Of a DNA stretch of 64,000 nucleotides, positions 12,601 to 24,102 are shown one piece after another. The notes beneath the pieces are model-generated. The model was not told the DNA's origin. It saw only the letters and a list, made by a program, of their open reading frames with translations, and did not search any database. Numbering within the stretch: position 1 is the first letter of the stretch; every line of letters starts with the position of its first letter. The DNA is taken from NCBI GenBank assembly GCA_022818135.1, contig JAFMSR010000018.1, positions 5,049,542 through 5,113,541 on the forward strand, in the 5' to 3' direction. Both the position numbers and the translations under genes were made by a program. The DNA is from Saxidomus purpurata. Lineage: Eukaryota; Mollusca; Bivalvia; Venerida; Veneridae.

Positions 12601-15600
12601 TGTAGATGTTTTCTCTAGACACCAATTAGAAGTATCGTATATTAGGGCTTTATCGTTGGTACCGGTTTCCCATATGACCAACACCCCCAGAAGAGGTTAG
12701 TTATTTTAGGTTTCAGAGGATAGTGCAAGATACAGAAAGCGTCCCGATTCCTGAGACACCCCTGGTTCTTAAACATGCCAGGTGTATAGCACCCATACAT
12801 GGGAACTCGGTTTTAGTCTCATCCGAAAGACTGTTAGTAATTTTAGTTGGTCAGCCCTGGGAATCGAACCCGCTACCTTGAGATTACAAGTCTGGTAACC
12901 TACCGATTGAGCTAACCGGTCTGACCCAATTAGAAGCCAAACTTAGGGGCTTTAAAAAGGTGACACGTCAAAGTGTTAACTGTTGAATAAACACAAACAA
13001 TAGCCAGGGGTCTAACTGTTTTGAGTAAATTTCTCTTTTATTGACACGCGTATTCGCAAGACCAATTGCTCGAAATTAAAATGGATTGGATAATAATCAA
13101 GGTGGGCAAGGCTTATGTTTGATTGATATGTTATTTTGCTGATTGACAGACAAACAACCATAAAAACACAATCAGACATTCACAATAACCGCTTTATTTG
13201 ATAAATATTTTGTTTTCTTTTATCAGAAAATAATTACAATACAGACTTGATAAAATAATTGGTAAACAATCTAAATTAATTCATGGTGATAGAAATTTGT
13301 TTGATAACAATAATTGGCCAGTATTTACTATTCACACACATAAAAACTTAAAAGAATGTTTGCTTGTTTGTTTTTATTGAAAAAATGTTTATGATGCAAC
13401 CAGTATTAAATGAATGGGTAACTTATTGAAGTAAATAGATTGTGATACAAATTTGTTTGATTTCAATTATTATGCTATATAATACAGTATATAATTAATT
13501 TAAAATAGTAGCACTTACTATTTGCTTTGTTTCTTTATTTTCGGACATACGTGAAATACTTCGAAAAAAATGATGAGGTTTATTTCAATTTCATAGATTT
13601 TTACACTGTAAGCAGCGCTTCTGTCTTATAGTCGAGTGCGCCTTATAAGCGAGTATATACGGTATCTTGGACATTATCAGCAATGCATCATAAACCATTT
13701 AGTAAAATACCCATTATCACCAAAATATTAACAAGAACCTAATGGCGTAAAAAAAGGACCAGTTATATTCAAATGGCATTTCTCTCGTCCATTGATAATT
13801 CATGGTGACCGGCCTGACTTTGAAAATTTTGGCTGAAGAGTTCCAAATCTGAAGGAGTGGAAGCCAAGACTTCCAACTTTGAAATGTTTATGAGTGCCAT
13901 GTGTGTGATTAAAGAATCTGAATGTAACAGGTCACTTTTACAGTGTATTTTACCAACATTTTAATAAATATATAATTTCCCTCAAAGGTAAGGTAAAGAG
14001 GAGAAATGCAAAGTCCGGCAATAGATATTTTCACTTGAAAGGGCTGCAAAGTAACTCCACTGTATGGGGTGATTCATGTTCTTCTTGAGGTCATGCGAAG
14101 TCATGTTATTTTCACTCACTCGACACTTAGCGTTTTTTGCATATTACTCCAGAGCTGTACTTTACCTCAGATGGTCATAAACCAAGTTTATATTTTTGCA
14201 CTTATTAGTGCTGTTTTGTTAACGTCACATTAATTTTTCTTTAAAAAAATATATTGCAGCAAGCCAATGCTATTAAAACAGACAATGTATTCTTTATCTT
14301 CAATATAAGTTAAAATTGATAAAGAAAAATGTGTAAAAAATATTTAAACGTCTAAACAAAAGGGGACACTCTTACTTTGTGAAGCATGTTAGACACACAC
14401 ACAGTCCTCTATACTATTATTTTAATTCATATTAAAGAAAGCAGATATTGAGAGTTAAAAAAACGATACAGATATAAACAGAGGATAAAACTGCTAAATA
14501 CATGTGACCTCGTTCCTGGGCTGAAATCACTTTACATATAAATATATCCAGGAAATTCATAGAATTCAATGCAAGGATAATTAAAGCTCTCACATTTTAC
14601 ACAATTTGGCTAAATAATCATAATCTTTGGACAAAACCAACTGGGTAATGCAGACACGTGAAACAAAACCCTCTAAATTTTCAATGTTTTGTTAGGTAAC
14701 TGTATGCATGGTAGTCGTACTGCGGTCTTGGCAAGTTCACCAGGGGAGAAATCCCACAGTCGACCAGAACTATAAACAATTTCAAAAAAATCTTTGAAAC
14801 AATACCAGCCTCATGCAAATCTTGATGTTGACAAAGTTAACCCTATACATGCCTGTCACAACCATTTTGTCTTATTCTCTTTGATGTCTGTTTCAGTGAT
14901 CTGGAGAAAGCATGTGGATCTCTGCAGTCACTTTCATCAGTTACTCCCAACAGTATATATTTGAGCATAGATCCTGCAATTGATAAGTCTCCAGTATACA
15001 CACAGATATTCCAGGCATATAAATGGTCAAACAAGGTAAGTTCAGCAGTTTTGAGGGCTTTTATACACCAGCCTCAAAAGACAGGGCATAAGTAAGATGA
15101 TTAATAATTGGCAGGTAGCATCTATTTACATTGTCAGCACTGTAAATTAAAAAAGTTTCATTGGATCATCACCAAACCATGCGATAATGTTCATGGGTGT
15201 AATATCTGAACCATCCAAATTTCTCCTGGCATTACAGGGTTATTGCACTTTAATTATGGACATTTTGCCAAATTGATACTGTCCACTATATAACATGAAT
15301 AGTTACACCCCCGATCACATAGAGTTAGAAGATTTACTTGTTTCAGCTTGTTTGTCTGTCTGTCTGTAGATGGAATATTGTTGACACTAAATCTCCAAAA
15401 CCCCTGTTCAGAATTTATTGATACTTCACAGAAGTGATCAGTACCATGCCTAGTTGTGCATGGTCCATGTTTCGGGTCACTAGATCAAAGGTCAAGGTCA
15501 CAGAGACTCAAGATAGTAAAATCATGGTATGGCAACAAATAGAAAAACTTAATTATTTTTTCTCAAACCACAAGGCCTTAGATATTTAGCATGTAGCAAT

Positions 15601-18600
15601 GCCTAGTGGACCACCATCAAGATAGCTCAAATTATTTCCCCTGGGTCAAAATTGACCCCGCCCGGGATGTCACTTGATTTTATATAGGCTTATATAGGAA
15701 AAACTTCAAAAATCTTCTTCTCCGGAACTGCAAGGCCTATAGCTTAGATATTTGGCATGTAGCATCAACTAGTGGACCTCTATTAAAGTTGTTCCAATCA
15801 TGAGTAAACCCAGGGGTCACTTTATTTTACACGGGCTTATATAGGAAAACCTTAAAAAATCTTCTCCGAAACCACAAGGTCTAGAGCTTAGATATTTAGT
15901 GTGTTACAGTGTCTAGTGGACCTCTTCAAAGTTTGTTCAAATCATGCCCTAAGGATTTTGATTTGATTTGAAGCAAATTTTATAATGGTCTGTCCATAAG
16001 AGCAACTACATGTATATTAGCTTGTATTTGTGGATGAGACCTCGGCATATCTCCCACCATGCCTATACCTATCAAAAGTGTTTTTCTTTGTCCAAAATAG
16101 TAGAGATTTACCTGACTGCAATTTCCAGCCAGTTTTTGCCAAAGGTTGAATTTGATTTATTGCCAAAAAGTATATGCTCCCAGGATCATGTCCCTTGTCT
16201 TTATATACAGTTATAGCAGAAATCAGGTCCTAGCTTCCAATGAGTTCATACTTCATATATCAACCACTGACTAACCAAGCAACTGCTGACTTCATTAGCA
16301 ATTGCTGACTTTCCCTTGGACAAGTGACTTCCTTAACAGCCACTGACTTCCCCTAGCAACAAGTAACTTCCTTAAGTATGTGCACTGGTACTCCGGTGAG
16401 GGATATCATGGCCCTCTTGTTTAATGTGCCTTGTGCATTTATGGTATCACTATATACCTTGAGAGTTCTATCCACTTCAGGTGTCAGACCTGGCTGGGTA
16501 TGGTGCCAGTATTTTAGATCAACATGTAAAGATAAAGAGAACACAACAAATGGGTGCAACTCAGGCAAAAAAGCTAAAGAGAACTCCGCCTACAGGACAT
16601 GCTATATCACCCGCGTGAGTAATGGCATACTTTCATGTGCCAGTATGTTTAGTAAAACCAGAGTGTTGTCAAATATATCACACTCTGCAGAGTTGTAAAA
16701 GAAATGTAAACTGGCGATAGCAGTTATTACCATGTCTATCAGTTTTAGTTACTTGCCAGTAAACAACCATTTCCTTCTACAAATGTTGGCAAATGCTCTC
16801 AATACTGCAGTCTGGCAAAAAATATTTAAAACTTGGGACATAACTTTTGACCGCATGAGCCAAAATCAATAATGTAATGCCCCAAAGTGACTTAGTTAAA
16901 TTGTGGCAGCATATTTTGTAAAATTTCAATTCATTTTTATTGGTCAACAGTATGGTGTTTCCATACCTATAAAATGTGTCCGTAATTCTCACGTGTGAAG
17001 ATTAACTGCAGACTCAAATCTTTTTCAGTAATGTAGAAACTTTCATTGCACGTATCAATCAGAAGGCAGCAGATTTATCGATACATGTGACACGCCCACT
17101 TGGAAGTCATGCTGTATTACAGGTGAGCAGATTTGTGATTCAAACATCACATTCACTAGGAAAGAATATATTACTTGTGAGCAGATCTACCAGTCCAGAC
17201 AAATGCTTGTAGAAACAAAATGTGGCATGATTTTTAGATAGGTGTGCAATGTATTTGCCTCCCATTTCCTGTTTAGTTGATTGAAATTTAGTGATTTATA
17301 TTTATACAAACAATCTAAGTACTTGTCAAAAATGGTCCTCTCCCACTGTGTCAGTGTCTAGGTAGGGTGACGAACAAGGGGTTACTGTGTCTCTGGCCCT
17401 TAAGTTTGGCTCTTAAATTTCTACAAAAGATCCTTCATTTGGATAAGTCTATGGACCTCTCTTTAAGTAAACATAGCTGATGTTGATTTTTGGTCACTGT
17501 TCTCTGTGACAGGAACATTGGAAATAATGAATAATACAACACCACAACTGATATAACCAACACCTTCTTAAATTCACATCGGAACAGTTTTACTTTTTTT
17601 CACTTTTCAGTGTTTGTTATTAGCAGTTTACTACATGTATATTATTCTGTTATTAATTTCAGATCACTCTAAGCCATATATTAAAAGCACAGGTGGCTTT
17701 ACGTGGCTTGATGATAGAATGGGTAAATGTACGAGGTTACACTGAGGACAATCCCGATGGATCTAAGGTCAGTCTTCAAAAGGATTCACTAAAGTGAAGT
17801 GACTGTTTCTTTGAGTTTTGAGAGTAAATTTGTACCAGAAAAAGATCGCAGAATTTTTAATCTAATTCTGGGAATGGAATCTGAATCTAAACCATTGGGT
17901 CTATGGTATACCACAGCCCCTTCCAGACACCATGGCGTTGTTAAACCCCCTGAAACAAAGTATATGGGGGCTGTATTGGAATCATGCTTGTCCGTCTGCC
18001 CCTCTGTAGACAAAATTTGTCTGGGTAATTCTCACCAACTACCGGTAGGAATTCAGTAAAACCTTACAGAAATGTTGACCTTGAAGCTTAGTTACCACAT
18101 CCACAGCATGTCAGGCTCAAAAGATTTTTTTCATTGAGTTTTTTCCCACATATAGTGTGCATACTTTTGTTTGTTGACACTTTTTCTCAGCAAAATCTTG
18201 AGGTAATTCAGTGAAACCTTAGAGAGGTGTTGAGTAGGCTGTTTGCAATCAGGTTATATTTTCCTTTGATGTTTTCATAAATATAGTGTACATAGAGATG
18301 TTTGTCCACACTATTTCTCAGCAACCATTGGTTGGGTTCAGTAAAAATACACTTGAATGCAGTGCAACATAATTATCAAAGCGTATCAAGTGAAATTACA
18401 AGTAACCTACCCTACATTGCAAGTAAAGTTGATGTGCTGAGCAAAAAATAATATAAAAAATGATAATTTGGAAATCATTTCTGAAATGTCTGTTGGACAT
18501 AGCTTTTATTTTGATATTTCATATACCACTGGAGAGTGTGGAATGCAAATTTTCAAAATATATATAATACTTATGATATATTTTATACCATCGTAAAGTT

Positions 18601-21600
18601 TGTATGCAGTTTTTGATTAGAAACATTGTCCATGATTATCTCACCATACATCAAAGTTGTTCATCCATCTTCCAAAAAACTGTCTCATGAGCTGTATACA
18701 GTAAATCAGGAAATATTCACAAGAACTTTTATTTCACATTTTTTTGAGAAAGCACTGCTTCTCAATTTCATCATTTCGCAAGTTCAAAGTTCTCAGGAAA
18801 TAACCGATGTTGTTACAACAGTGTGAACCAGTGGGACCGCTTGTTTGCAAATTCATGGTCTTGTGAATTTACATGGAGATAAAAAAAATCACGAACTTAT
18901 TTTCTTGTGAATTCAGTGTGATTTACAGTATTTGCCAAACAAATGTACATAGCTTCATAGTTGTTAAAAGAATCTCAGAAAACTAGACATACATTGTATT
19001 CTATTTCTTATTGGCAGTTTCATTGTATTTCAGCTTGAGCTGTGGGTAAAGTCGAAGTATCAAGTTTTTCAAAAGGTAACCTTGCTGTAAATATATAAAA
19101 GGGACATGTTTGCCTTGTGATTTAGAAGGTTCTACTTGTTGCTTGTGTTAAATGAAAATTTACAAATTTTGTAAGGCAGCTAATAGAATCTTAAGACTTG
19201 ATAATTATATTCTTGTGTGAAAATGAGAAATGCCTGACCTTTCTCTATGATTGAGTGGTAAAGGTCGCTGATTTTTAATTAGTAAGCCTCACATTGTTTA
19301 AGGGGCGTGGGTTTGAGCCCTGTTTTGGACCTGACACTTTGTTAGAAAGTGTGCAGTTTCTTATTATTGATGAGAGACTAGTACTGGTTCTTCCCAGGAA
19401 CAATTACCAGGTAAACTGCCTCCCCGTACACTACAAAAGTACTCTTTAATCTGGTATTAAGCTCTGAATTTAGAGGAGGACATATTACTATTTCTTAGTA
19501 CATGCAAATGAATTATATGGTCAGTTGTATTTCCTATATACATGTATGATTATGTTTCATTTGTTCAGGTAACGGAGAGTGCGACAGCGGCAACATTACA
19601 TTTCTATTCTCCACACAACGCCGAGTTATCACTGACATCATTTATAGTAAGTATAAAACAACAGCTAGCATGTTGGGCTGCAAAACTTCAGTTGCTCCCC
19701 CTGCAGTAACTTACTGTTTAATCGAGTTTAGCTCTTTCTGTTTTAAAGAAATTACATAGATTGCAAGTCAAAATGTTGGTAATGGATTTACTATATTACA
19801 TTATAAAACAAAACAATAAGGTTGGAATACACAACCAACAATGGTATAATGTTTATAGAATGATTTATTATTACGACCCGACTAAGGTCTTCTTCAGGAA
19901 GTTTGTTTGTAAATTGTTTACATGTACATGTATTTACATTCATGTTCAACTTCTGGTAATGTGCAATTTGAAACTATTTTGTGATGTTTCAATTTTTCAT
20001 GAATATGCTACTTAACCATTTGTTGTATATTGTAAAATAAATTCTAGGGATCTAATCAGTGATACATGTACTTTGCATGTAGTGCACATCTACCAATATG
20101 TTCAAATTATGACCACGGGTCAAAATTGACTTTGCCTGAGAAGGGGGAAAGGGGTGATTGATTTTATATAGGTTTGTATTGGAAAAACTTTAAAAAATTT
20201 CTTCTCTGAAACCACATGGCCTCAAGCTTAGATATTTGGCATGTAGCATTGTCTAGTGGACTTCTACCAAGATTGTTCAAATCATGACCCCAAGTCAAAA
20301 TTGACTTTGCCTGAGAAGGGGGGAAGGGTCACTCAATTTCACATAGGTTCATATAGGAAGAATCTTCTTGTCTAACACCACATGGCCCAGAGCTTATATA
20401 TTTGGATTGTAGCATTTTTTATTAAACATCTACAAATAGTGTTCAAATCATGACCCCTTGGTCAAAATTGACCCTTGCTCTGATGCGATTGTTGACCTTA
20501 TATTATAGCCTGGGACGAATATATACTATCAGGATTGGAAATGGCTACTGATACGCTAATCCATTATCGATTTTCATTGCCGTCCGTGGCCGCCATTTTG
20601 AAAGATAATTTGCATTTTTTCCCGTACACATAACAACACAATACGCCATTTTCAAGCACTTTGAAGTGTTTCAAACACTAGAAACATTACTTGTCTTTAG
20701 TTTTAAATTATATTTTTCAGCACACAACTTGATACAAAGTAAAAACATACTGCGAAATGCGACTGGTCATTTCAAATCCTTTTTCGAATCCGTCGCCATT
20801 TTTGAGCGAACGTTCTTGAAATACAGATATAATCACTAACAAACGGTGGTAAAAATATTTTACAGTATAGAATGAAATAATAATAAAATTTCATCACCAT
20901 ATCTAGTATTTCATTGTCAACATTTGTCTAGTATTATAGCTTTGTTTTACGCTTCTGTCGCTTCTATTTCTAGATTCAAGATGGCCGCTTCCCGTTCGGA
21001 CGGTCACAAATTTTGCGAGATTTTGCGTTGTTTCACACTCCGTTAATATTATTGCTCCAGATTATAGCCTATGAGTTTGATCACGAGCTTGATTACTGCA
21101 ATATTTGACTATGTTTACACTCTAGCACGTTCAATTCTTCACTAATCCTACTCATATTTACACACAATGTGTATGGCTATATTATCTCGGATGAGTTTGA
21201 TTGCATGTTTGGATCAATATCTCTAGAGTTACAACCCATGATTTAACAAAAATTGCAAAATTTTTCTATGAGTACACTCTTGCACATTCATTTTTTCAGT
21301 AATTTTGATCATATTTACATAGAATTTGTATGACTTTAAGATCTGGCTTAATTTATTAATGGGCTTGAATTGAATAATACATTAAGAGTTATGGCCCCTG
21401 ATTTAACAAACATTGAAACATTTAAATCTGTTTACACTTTAGCACCTTCATTTCTTCACAAATCCTAATTATTTTTACACACATTGTGTATAGCCAGAAC
21501 ATCTCAGACAAGTCAGATTACGGGCTTGATCTGATGAAAGCTGTAAGAGTTATGGCCCTTTAACAAAATGCAATATTTAACTGTTTACACTCCTAGCGCC

Positions 21601-22018
21601 TTCATTTCTTTACTAATCCTAATCCTAATTATATTAAGTTATAACAGTGAATAATACAGGTATATGTGACTGTAAAATCTCGGCCAGATTTGTCATGTGA
21701 CATTGGCCATGACCTCTTGACCTATTTTCAGTTTTTCAAGTGAGCTATCTTTCCTCTTTCGTCAATAGTTAAATACCAGCTATAAAAATCATAGACAAAA
21801 AGAGATGTCAGAAATCTCTAATACATTTACAGAACTTTGTAGTTTTATAGTTCTGCATGAGTAATTGTTCCCTGTTTTTTCAGCACTGGTTTCAAAGATA
21901 CAAGACATTGTTTTCTGCACCTTGTCAGAAGTGTGGGAAACATTACTTGAACGGTCTGCCTCCAACATGGCGGGATTTGCGTACAACAGAACCATACCAT
22001 GACGTCTGTCGACAGTGA
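9474..22018 (+). CDS. MED27: Mediator complex subunit 27 (complete, 8 coding exons)
   Basis: This gene encodes a core subunit of the nuclear Mediator complex, which links transcription factors to RNA polymerase II. MED27 belongs to the upper tail/core junction. Coding exons are 9474-9652, 14897-15035, 16481-16614, 17029-17122, 17663-17767, 19034-19075, 19569-19646 and 21884-22018. They total 906 nt, or 301 residues plus TGA, against about 311 in the vertebrate protein. All introns are GT-AG and every phase joins. Hallmarks that match remembered MED27 are YKWSNK (about residues 101-106), RGYTEDNPDG (about 206-215), SKYQVFQK (about 224-231) and a C-terminal SAPCQKCGKHYLNGLPPTWRD block. That block ends in HDVCRQ and contains a C271-x2-C274 / H296-x2-C299 zinc-binding-like pattern. 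An AATAAA lies at 22040, only 22 bases after the stop, so the true poly(A) site may be further on. Intron 1 (5.2 kb) is packed with mobile elements. Confidence 0.96.
10249..10333 (+). mobile_element. Short third copy of the retroelement 3' end, inside MED27 intron 1
   Basis: About 85 bases start CTTCTGGGTGCTGTGGGGTT and end GATATTATTTTTGTT. They match the terminal part of the 6720-7516 copy in the opposite orientation. The copy lacks the (GT)n and is truncated on the 5' side. Confidence 0.75.
11040..11640. repeat. Dispersed repeat copy B (intact arrangement)
   Basis: The order CCCCATTCCCCTCCAAAATT ... TTTGATTTATTTAATCAAGA ... CACCTATTTTCGCGACCCC ... TATATTTGGCAAAAGTATAA is repeated, interrupted, at 9980-10113 plus 11813-12270. 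No coding function is evident. Confidence 0.7.
12633..12925 (-). mobile_element. Full-length tRNA-derived SINE with 11-bp target-site duplication
   Basis: On the - strand it starts with a tRNA-like head (A box TAGCTCAATCGG, B box GGTTCGATTCC, Thr-like loop TTGTAAT) and continues into a body of about 215 bp. The 11-bp direct repeat CCAATTAGAAG lies at 12622-12632 and 12926-12936. The body has no terminator after the head, which separates it from a tRNA gene. Confidence 0.87.
14897..15035 (+). CDS. MED27: MED27 coding exon 2
   Basis: The acceptor is TTTCAG|T and the donor AAG|GTAAGT. The exon completes Ser60 and encodes residues to Lys106. The stretch from LSIDPAIDKSPVYTQ to QAYKWSNK aligns with the family's 'LSLDPVQDKTPLYSQ' and 'QAYKWSNK'. 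It ends in phase 0. Confidence 0.95.
15590..15960. repeat. Tandem repeat in MED27 intron 2
   Basis: Units contain 'CTTAGATATTTGGCATGTAG', 'AGTGGACCTCTA' and 'CTTATATAGGAAAA'. The same family appears at 20080-20500. Confidence 0.8.
15961..16043 (+). repeat. Dispersed repeat, copy 1
   Basis: It reads 'TTTGATTTGAAGCAAATTTT' to 'TTGTATTTGTGGATGAGACC'. Further copies are at 24026-24102 and, longer, at 43586-43718. Confidence 0.75.
16481..16614 (+). CDS. MED27: MED27 coding exon 3 (divergent linker exon)
   Basis: The acceptor is CACTTCAG|GTG and the donor CCCGC|GTGAGT, phase 2. The frame reads VSDLAGYGASILDQHVK, then a basic stretch with QQMGATQAKKLKRTPP. This matches the weakly conserved 'GLASGLLNQQSLKR', 'NQMG' and 'AKRRPK' segment. 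A longer open frame overlaps it in another phase, but only this frame joins exons 2 and 4. The basic KKLKR run could act in nuclear import, which is inference. Confidence 0.88.
17029..17122 (+). CDS. MED27: MED27 coding exon 4
   Basis: The acceptor is TTTTTCAG|T, completing Ala151, and the donor is CAG|GTGAGC. The exon encodes NVETFIARINQKAADLSIHV followed by TRPLGSHAVLQ, similar to the family's 'ISRIDRMFPEMSIHLSRPNGTSAMLLV'. Confidence 0.95.
17663..17767 (+). CDS. MED27: MED27 coding exon 5
   Basis: The acceptor is AATTTCAG|ATC and the donor AAG|GTCAGT. The exon has exactly 35 codons, phase 0 at both ends. It contains HILKAQVALRGLMIEW and RGYTEDNPDG, matching the family's 'KVLKVIVVMRSLFID' and 'KGYNENVYTEDG'. 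Confidence 0.95.
19034..19075 (+). CDS. MED27: MED27 coding exon 6 (14-codon micro-exon)
   Basis: The 42-nt exon encodes LELWVKSKYQVFQK between TTTCAG and GTAACC. It corresponds to the vertebrate 'DIWSKSNYQVFQK'. An exon this short is easily missed by automatic annotation, but the frame requires it. Confidence 0.93.
19235..19475 (+). mobile_element. tRNA-derived SINE in MED27 intron 6
   Basis: It has an A-box-like GATTGAGTGGTAAAGG and a B-box-like GTGGGTTTGAGCCC, followed by the mollusc-style body ACTAGTACTGGTTCTTCCCA and GGAACAATTACCAGGTAAAC. The boundaries are approximate. Confidence 0.6.
19569..19646 (+). CDS. MED27: MED27 coding exon 7
   Basis: The acceptor is TGTTCAG|GTA and the donor ATA|GTAAGT. 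The exon encodes 26 residues starting VTESATAATLHFYSP, matching the family's 'VTDHATTALLHYQLP'. It is phase 0 at both ends. Confidence 0.94.
20080..20501. repeat. Tandem repeat in MED27 intron 7, same family as 15590
   Basis: The units share 'GATATTTGGCATGTAGCATT', 'CAAATCATGACCCC' and 'TCAAAATTGACTTTGCCTGA'. The array stops at the TIR element inserted at 20510. Confidence 0.8.
20510..21060. mobile_element. Non-autonomous DNA transposon (551 bp) in MED27 intron 7
   Basis: It is flanked by the 8-bp direct repeat ATTATAGC (20502-20509 and 21061-21068; identity extends to 10 bp). The ends are imperfect inverted repeats CTGGGACGAATATATAC and CTGGAGCAATAATATTAAC. It has split a local tandem-repeat tract. 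There is no coding capacity. Confidence 0.65.
21069..21640. repeat. Tandem repeat of about 120 bp in MED27 intron 7
   Basis: 'TTTACACTCTAGCAC..TTCATTTCTTCACTAATCCT' and 'TTTACACACA.TGTGTATGGC' recur about four times. It follows directly after the inserted TIR element. Confidence 0.75.
21884..22018 (+). CDS. MED27: MED27 coding exon 8 (terminal, with stop)
   Basis: The acceptor is TTTTTTCAG|CAC. The exon encodes 44 residues then TGA. SAPCQKCGKHYLNGLPPTWR and the terminal YHDVCRQ are the most conserved part of the family and carry the putative zinc ligands (two Cys, one His, one Cys). A longer open frame on the opposite strand here is a shadow. Confidence 0.97.
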   Translation, partial: HWFQRYKTLFSAPCQKCGKHYLNGLPPTWRDLRTTEPYHDVCRQ

Positions 22019-22039
22019 GAACAACACAACAGTCGTGTA

Positions 22040-22045
22040 AATAAA
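22040..22045 (+). promoter_or_regulatory. Candidate poly(A) signal after MED27
   Basis: AATAAA lies 22 bases after the MED27 stop. That would give a very short 3' UTR. A later AATAAA at 23423-23428 is the alternative. RNA data would be needed to choose. Confidence 0.35.
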
Positions 22046-24025
22046 GACAAAAAAAGACAGACAGTGAAAACAGCTCACCAGTCATGCAAATACAGACAGA
22101 CTGTGCTGCATTACATGTATGGAGTAAAATATCTAATCTGTGATGTGCGAACAACAGAACATTGTGTTCAAAGATCTGTTGATAATTACACATTTCACTA
22201 GTGGTCTAAATAGTGTGACATTTTTCTGGATACTATGGTACTCTGACTAGAAAGTTTGTAGGTGAAGGAAGTAGCATGTTGAATAACTCAAATGTAAGAA
22301 CTAGGTCTTCCTAACTCTAGGACAGGTCACAATGCCAAGAGAAGATAGCAGTTATGGCAGTGGTGTACATGTGAAAGAACCTTAATGTAATATTGCAAGA
22401 CAATATATGAAATATCTTCAGTCAGAAATGCATAAAATACATACAGTAATATTTGTAGAATATGGAAACTTCTGAAATACATGTTTGTTAGTTGCAATAC
22501 TTCAACAATACCTTTGTAAGTAAAAAGACACAAATAAGATGCTGAAAACAGCAAAACCTTCCCACATTATTTACCACAAATTCTGTATGCTAAGATAATA
22601 GACATCTTTGACAAGCTTGAATTTTCTGCCCAGTTTGTAGTCATCTTGGGTGTGGCAGATCATTTGTCAGGTCAGTAAGACTGGTCTGGTGAGCAGATAG
22701 AAATCATGATCACTTTATTCACTCATCTTTTATCTCTGATTCTGTTACAGCAATACGCTAGTACACATATCAAGAAATTTAGTGTTGACTGCAGTTCAGC
22801 ACAGACAACAAGTTGACATCACATCCAGTACATAAGGTTACAGTCCTTGTCGTCTTCCTGTCAGACATAATGTGGTGCAGCCTTCCTGGATGCTTGAGTA
22901 ACCCTAAGCCCACTGAATCTCCTGAATGGACTTGTCCATGTTTCAATTTGGACAGTACCATTTTAAGTTCAAAGGAATGCCCAGTTAACATTTACAGACT
23001 AAATAACAAACAGTGCAGAACATGATTGGTCTTTGTTAAGGTAGAAATGAATTTTGCCATCCAGAGTGTTCTAGGACAGTATCGTAGAATCAAGTTGGCA
23101 ACAGTATTGAGGGTACAGACATAATCAATGTAATAATTTTGTTGCTTGTTCTCCTGCAGCTGATAAGTTTATGAATTGCTCAATGGAAATCAGTTTGCTG
23201 TTTCTTGTTTTTGTCTTGTTTTTGTCTTGTTTTTCTGGTTCAATCTGCCAAAACCAAAAGTACACTTCATTCAATTTTAACTAATATGAATTAAAAATTT
23301 TCTTACTCCTGTATTAAGATTTGTTCAGCTTGTCACTGGTGTTATGTCAAACTAATCACTATGGTATTGCATCTGTCAAAAGGTTGACTTAAGTATAGTT
23401 TACATGCTTCAACACAACATGGAATAAAAGTGCAATAACTTTTGCATGTTTCTTGATTCAGTTAGTCCTCTTTGATGCTTTATGAGTGCTATTCTTACCT
23501 ATCAAGTTGAAATCCTTAGCACCATCATTTCTTTGGTTTAAGTTATTTAAAGATACAAAACATCCCTTCTGAAAATGTAAAGATCACCTCCTTCCTAAAC
23601 ATAATAAAAAGGTTTGAAACCTTAAAAACTGAAGGCTTCAAGCAAATAAGATTTAGAATCAAGCAAAGACTTATGGCTACCTTACAAATGAAAGAAAAGA
23701 AAAGATTTATATCTAGTAACTTTAAGTTGCTTTCTAAATGGTATAAATTGTGTTCAAATTTTTTATCAATGGTGTAATATTCACTCATTGTTGGACATCA
23801 GAAATGTTTTTGTAAACATATGCAAAGACACCTTTTGGCTTAATTTATAATGAATCAATTGAAATGTAATGGAAGTAAGCAAACAAAGTGTCCCTCTTCA
23901 TATATAGTGTAATTCTGTTTGTGAATTGCAGCTCTGTTTGTTTGTTTGTTTGTTATATGTGTTTATGGTCCGCCTTCCTTGTTCAAGGTATATATGGTAA
24001 AACCTGTCTGTAATTGCAGCTCCTT

Positions 24026-24102
24026 TGATTTGATTTGAAGCAGATTTTATAAAGGTCCTCCATAAGAGCAACTATGTTAGCTTGTATTTGTGGATGAGAC
24101 CT
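24026..24102 (+). repeat. Dispersed repeat, copy 2
   Basis: This is the same short form as at 15961, with one gap. Confidence 0.75.

Larger units (their letters stand above)
9838..13662. mobile_element. Possible large DNA-transposon remnant in MED27 intron 1
   Basis: The left end (CCGTCC..GACTATAAGACGC) and the inverted right end (CCGTATATACTCGCTTATAA, then GGCGC) are similar and flanked by TA. The interior has no recognisable coding sequence and is broken by a nested TIR element (10117-11809) and a SINE. The end pairing is imperfect, so the outer boundaries are tentative. Confidence 0.4.

Noticed and set aside
12848..12925. tRNA-Thr-like sequence
   Set aside because: It is the head of a SINE: no Pol III terminator, a body follows, and target-site duplications flank the whole.
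16378..16698. 106-codon frame on the + strand
   Set aside because: It overlaps MED27 exon 3 in another phase. The MED27 frame fits both splice sites and the protein.
21789..22193. 134-codon frame on the - strand
   Set aside because: It is antisense to MED27 exon 8, whose frame is conserved on the + strand.
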